From Marthasterias glacialis (Eukaryota; Echinodermata; Asteroidea; Forcipulatida; Asteriidae): 64,000 nucleotides of DNA. The DNA lies in NCBI GenBank assembly GCA_911728455.2, contig OU452230.1:8602512-8666511 (forward strand). The letters run 5' to 3'. Every line of letters starts with the position of its first letter. The stretch's first letter is position 1. The position numbers and the translations under genes were made by a program. A model generated the notes under the pieces. That model did no database searches. It was not told where the DNA came from and saw nothing but the letters and a program-made list of their open reading frames with translations. Below, piece after piece: positions 59,745 to 64,000 of this stretch.

Positions 59745-60075
59745 GTCAAAGACCAGTATCTGCCCTTTTCATGCTTTAAGTGACCCAACATACACATGAA
59801 AAATAACAAACCTGTGAAAGTTTTCAGCTCAATCGGTCATTGGAGTCACAAGACAACAGTTTTCTTGTCACAAGGAAACTGTTTTCAAACATGGGGTTTT
59901 GGAATCCCGAGATCATAACTAATTGTTCTACTCATTTCTCAAAAAGTAGACCATTTCAGGCAAACATATTTCAAGGGAAGTTGTTCACCATGTGACCATC
60001 TTTATAACATGCAAGTTATGTGCAAATCTGTGAAAATTTATATTTTTAATCTTACCGATGTTGTGCACACCTTAA
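59742..60075. repeat. ACCAGTATC repeat (copy 2)
   Basis: TTGTCAAAGACCAGTATCTG, CTCAATCGGTCATTGGAGTC, TTTCAAGGGAAGTTGTTCAC and GTTATGTGCAAATCTGTGAA align with 17680-17998. The sequence from 60076 to 61000 shows no element; it should contain the PRRC1 3' UTR. Confidence 0.6.
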
Positions 60076-61000
60076 GAGAAAACAGAAAAGTAGTTCATTT
60101 TGTTAGAGATATAATGAAATATGCATAAATATTTCTCAGAACAATTGCTAATAAGTATTGAGTCTTAAATGTAAACAAATTTAGCTTTTAATTTAAAAGT
60201 CTCTTGTGAGGTGTCCATCCCCTTATTATTAATCATGTATCATACCCTTATCAAAGGTATGTTTTGTGAAAGTTTTACCATGGGATAGTAAAATTCATAC
60301 TTAAAGATGTATCATGTCCTACTTTCCCTGAAGAAATTGGTGCATCCAATTCCGACCCTTTATACCACTTGTGGCTCAACATATTTTTACCAAAGTGAGA
60401 AATTTGACTGCCTGACTTGCTAAGCTACTATTGAGAAAAAAACATCTTGAATCTAATCACACTCAGCAGGCAAGAGAACAAACCTTGCAAGTACAATAAA
60501 TAACAAAATATGTAACTTCCATGTAAAAGTTGTTTACTCAAAACTTGATTTCCAGATTTCTATATTCATAACCACAGGTTGGTTTAATATCTTCTTGATA
60601 TTAAAGGATAAAAGTGGTTGTACTCTTTCAAAAATCAATAGTGTGCAATCCTCGTAAATGCTGATTTCTGAACCAAACCCTGTATACCAACTTGTACTTC
60701 AATCTACACTACAAAAGTCGCATGCTTAATCCATCATGTTCAGATTCCAACTTGTGATCACTATCATCCAATCAGATTGTCCATGAATACATTTCATTTG
60801 CATACCAGTGATTTGACCATGGTGGTTGCAGCGTAACGTAAAATCTGTCTGTTAGCACCACCATCATTTAGCCAATCTCAACTGAGCGAGCTAGCATTCC
60901 CATAAGGCTCTCTCCTATTGGTTGAAAAAGTGAAGTTTAAGGATCAGTTAGCCAATCAAAGGATGGCTACTACTGACAAATGATGCTCGGTTTACAGGGG

Positions 61001-63382
<2,382 letters not shown>

Positions 63383-64000
63383 CTGCTACACATTGGAACA
63401 TTTTTTTAAAATCCTTTTCATACCTGTTTAAAACTCTTTCCTACAAGTTTTAAGTTAAACAATTGTGATGCATAATCTGTGCAAATGGTGTACACCGATA
63501 ACTTCAATTAAAAGGTGCTGTATGTGATGCGTAACATATACATGAAAAACAAACAAAAATTTCTGAAAGTTTACTTCTTATAAACTAGACACTAGAATCA
63601 CCTGTCCTCAGAATAACCTTGAAAAAGTTTAAGAAAATCCATCCCAAAAAGCAATAATAATAACAAAAAAATCTGTGCTTATTTTGATTTGCTGAGAAAA
63701 CTCAGATTTTTCTGAGGAAATGTAGTAGTATAATAATAAATGTATTTATAAAGCGCTTTTACAAGAAAGGAAAATTACTTTGGTATCATGAACAAGAACT
63801 AGGCCTATTTAAGACATTTCCTGAAAATGGTGAGAGCTGGGGCATCCCTATGGGGGAAAAACAAGACAATAGTTTAAAGGTGTTGAGCAATGAAACAGAA
63901 TTATCAGACTGAATGCCCTCTGTGGAAAGGCACAGCAAGGTACACTGTCTTCCCTTTGAAGTTTCAGTGAGTTTTTTTGTATTTTTTTTTTTTTTTTTTT
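63383..64000. other. Probable PRRC1 intron, no exon seen
   Basis: Upstream on the PRRC1 strand. AT-rich, with a short AATAATAAATGTATTTATAAAGCGCTTTTAC fragment (63730-63760) resembling the 3' end of a SINE and a poly-T run at the window edge (63979-64000). No proline-rich exon is recognisable. Confidence 0.55.

Overview
This is a eukaryotic, intron-rich and repeat-rich window. Its proteins are clear metazoan orthologues. The interspersed repeats (tRNA-headed SINEs ending in ATT/TTA runs, and many short inverted-repeat elements) suggest an invertebrate deuterostome; an echinoderm is plausible, but nothing in the sequence proves it. I see no operons, CRISPR arrays, phage or other prokaryotic features. 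Almost all long single-frame ORFs are either parts of spliced exons or translations of repeats.

Four spliced protein-coding genes can be reconstructed with GT-AG junctions and matching phases. (1) AAGAB, the alpha/gamma-adaptin-binding protein p34, is on the minus strand (10360 to 2851, 8 coding exons, 371 residues). (2) A plus-strand gene (10638 to 22814, 11 coding exons, about 852 residues) encodes three CCCH zinc fingers, an RWD-like middle region, Cys-pair zinc-ribbon-like segments and a C-terminal CHY-type zinc finger; I know no named mammalian counterpart. (3) IQCH, IQ-motif-containing protein H, is on the minus strand (55651 to 27082, 22 coding exons, 1109 residues). (4) The last four coding exons of PRRC1 are on the minus strand (63382 to 61001); the gene continues beyond the right edge. 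Each of the three complete gene models sums to an exact multiple of three, an independent check on the junctions.

Layout: 1-2850 is AAGAB 3' flank with a SINE and a short inverted-repeat element. 2851-10360 is AAGAB. 10361-10637 is a 277-base gap between divergent start codons, probably a shared promoter. 10638-22814 is the zinc-finger gene, with a higher-order minisatellite in its last intron. 22815-27081 is intergenic and repeat-filled. 27082-55651 is IQCH, whose introns hold most of the mobile elements, including nested insertions, a near-perfect foldback palindrome and a pair of inverted 15-bp minisatellite arrays. 55652-61000 is intergenic with a SINE, a 115-bp satellite and a long G run. 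61001-63382 is PRRC1 and 63383-64000 is probably PRRC1 intron.

The genes do not form one pathway. AAGAB assists assembly of AP-1/AP-2 clathrin adaptors, PRRC1 is a secretory-pathway-associated protein, IQCH is sperm/cilium-associated in vertebrates, and the CCCH-RWD-CHY protein looks like an RNA- and zinc-binding factor of unknown function. The neighbourhood of AAGAB and IQCH recalls human chromosome 15, where the two are adjacent, so this is probably ancient microsynteny with the zinc-finger gene lying between them here.
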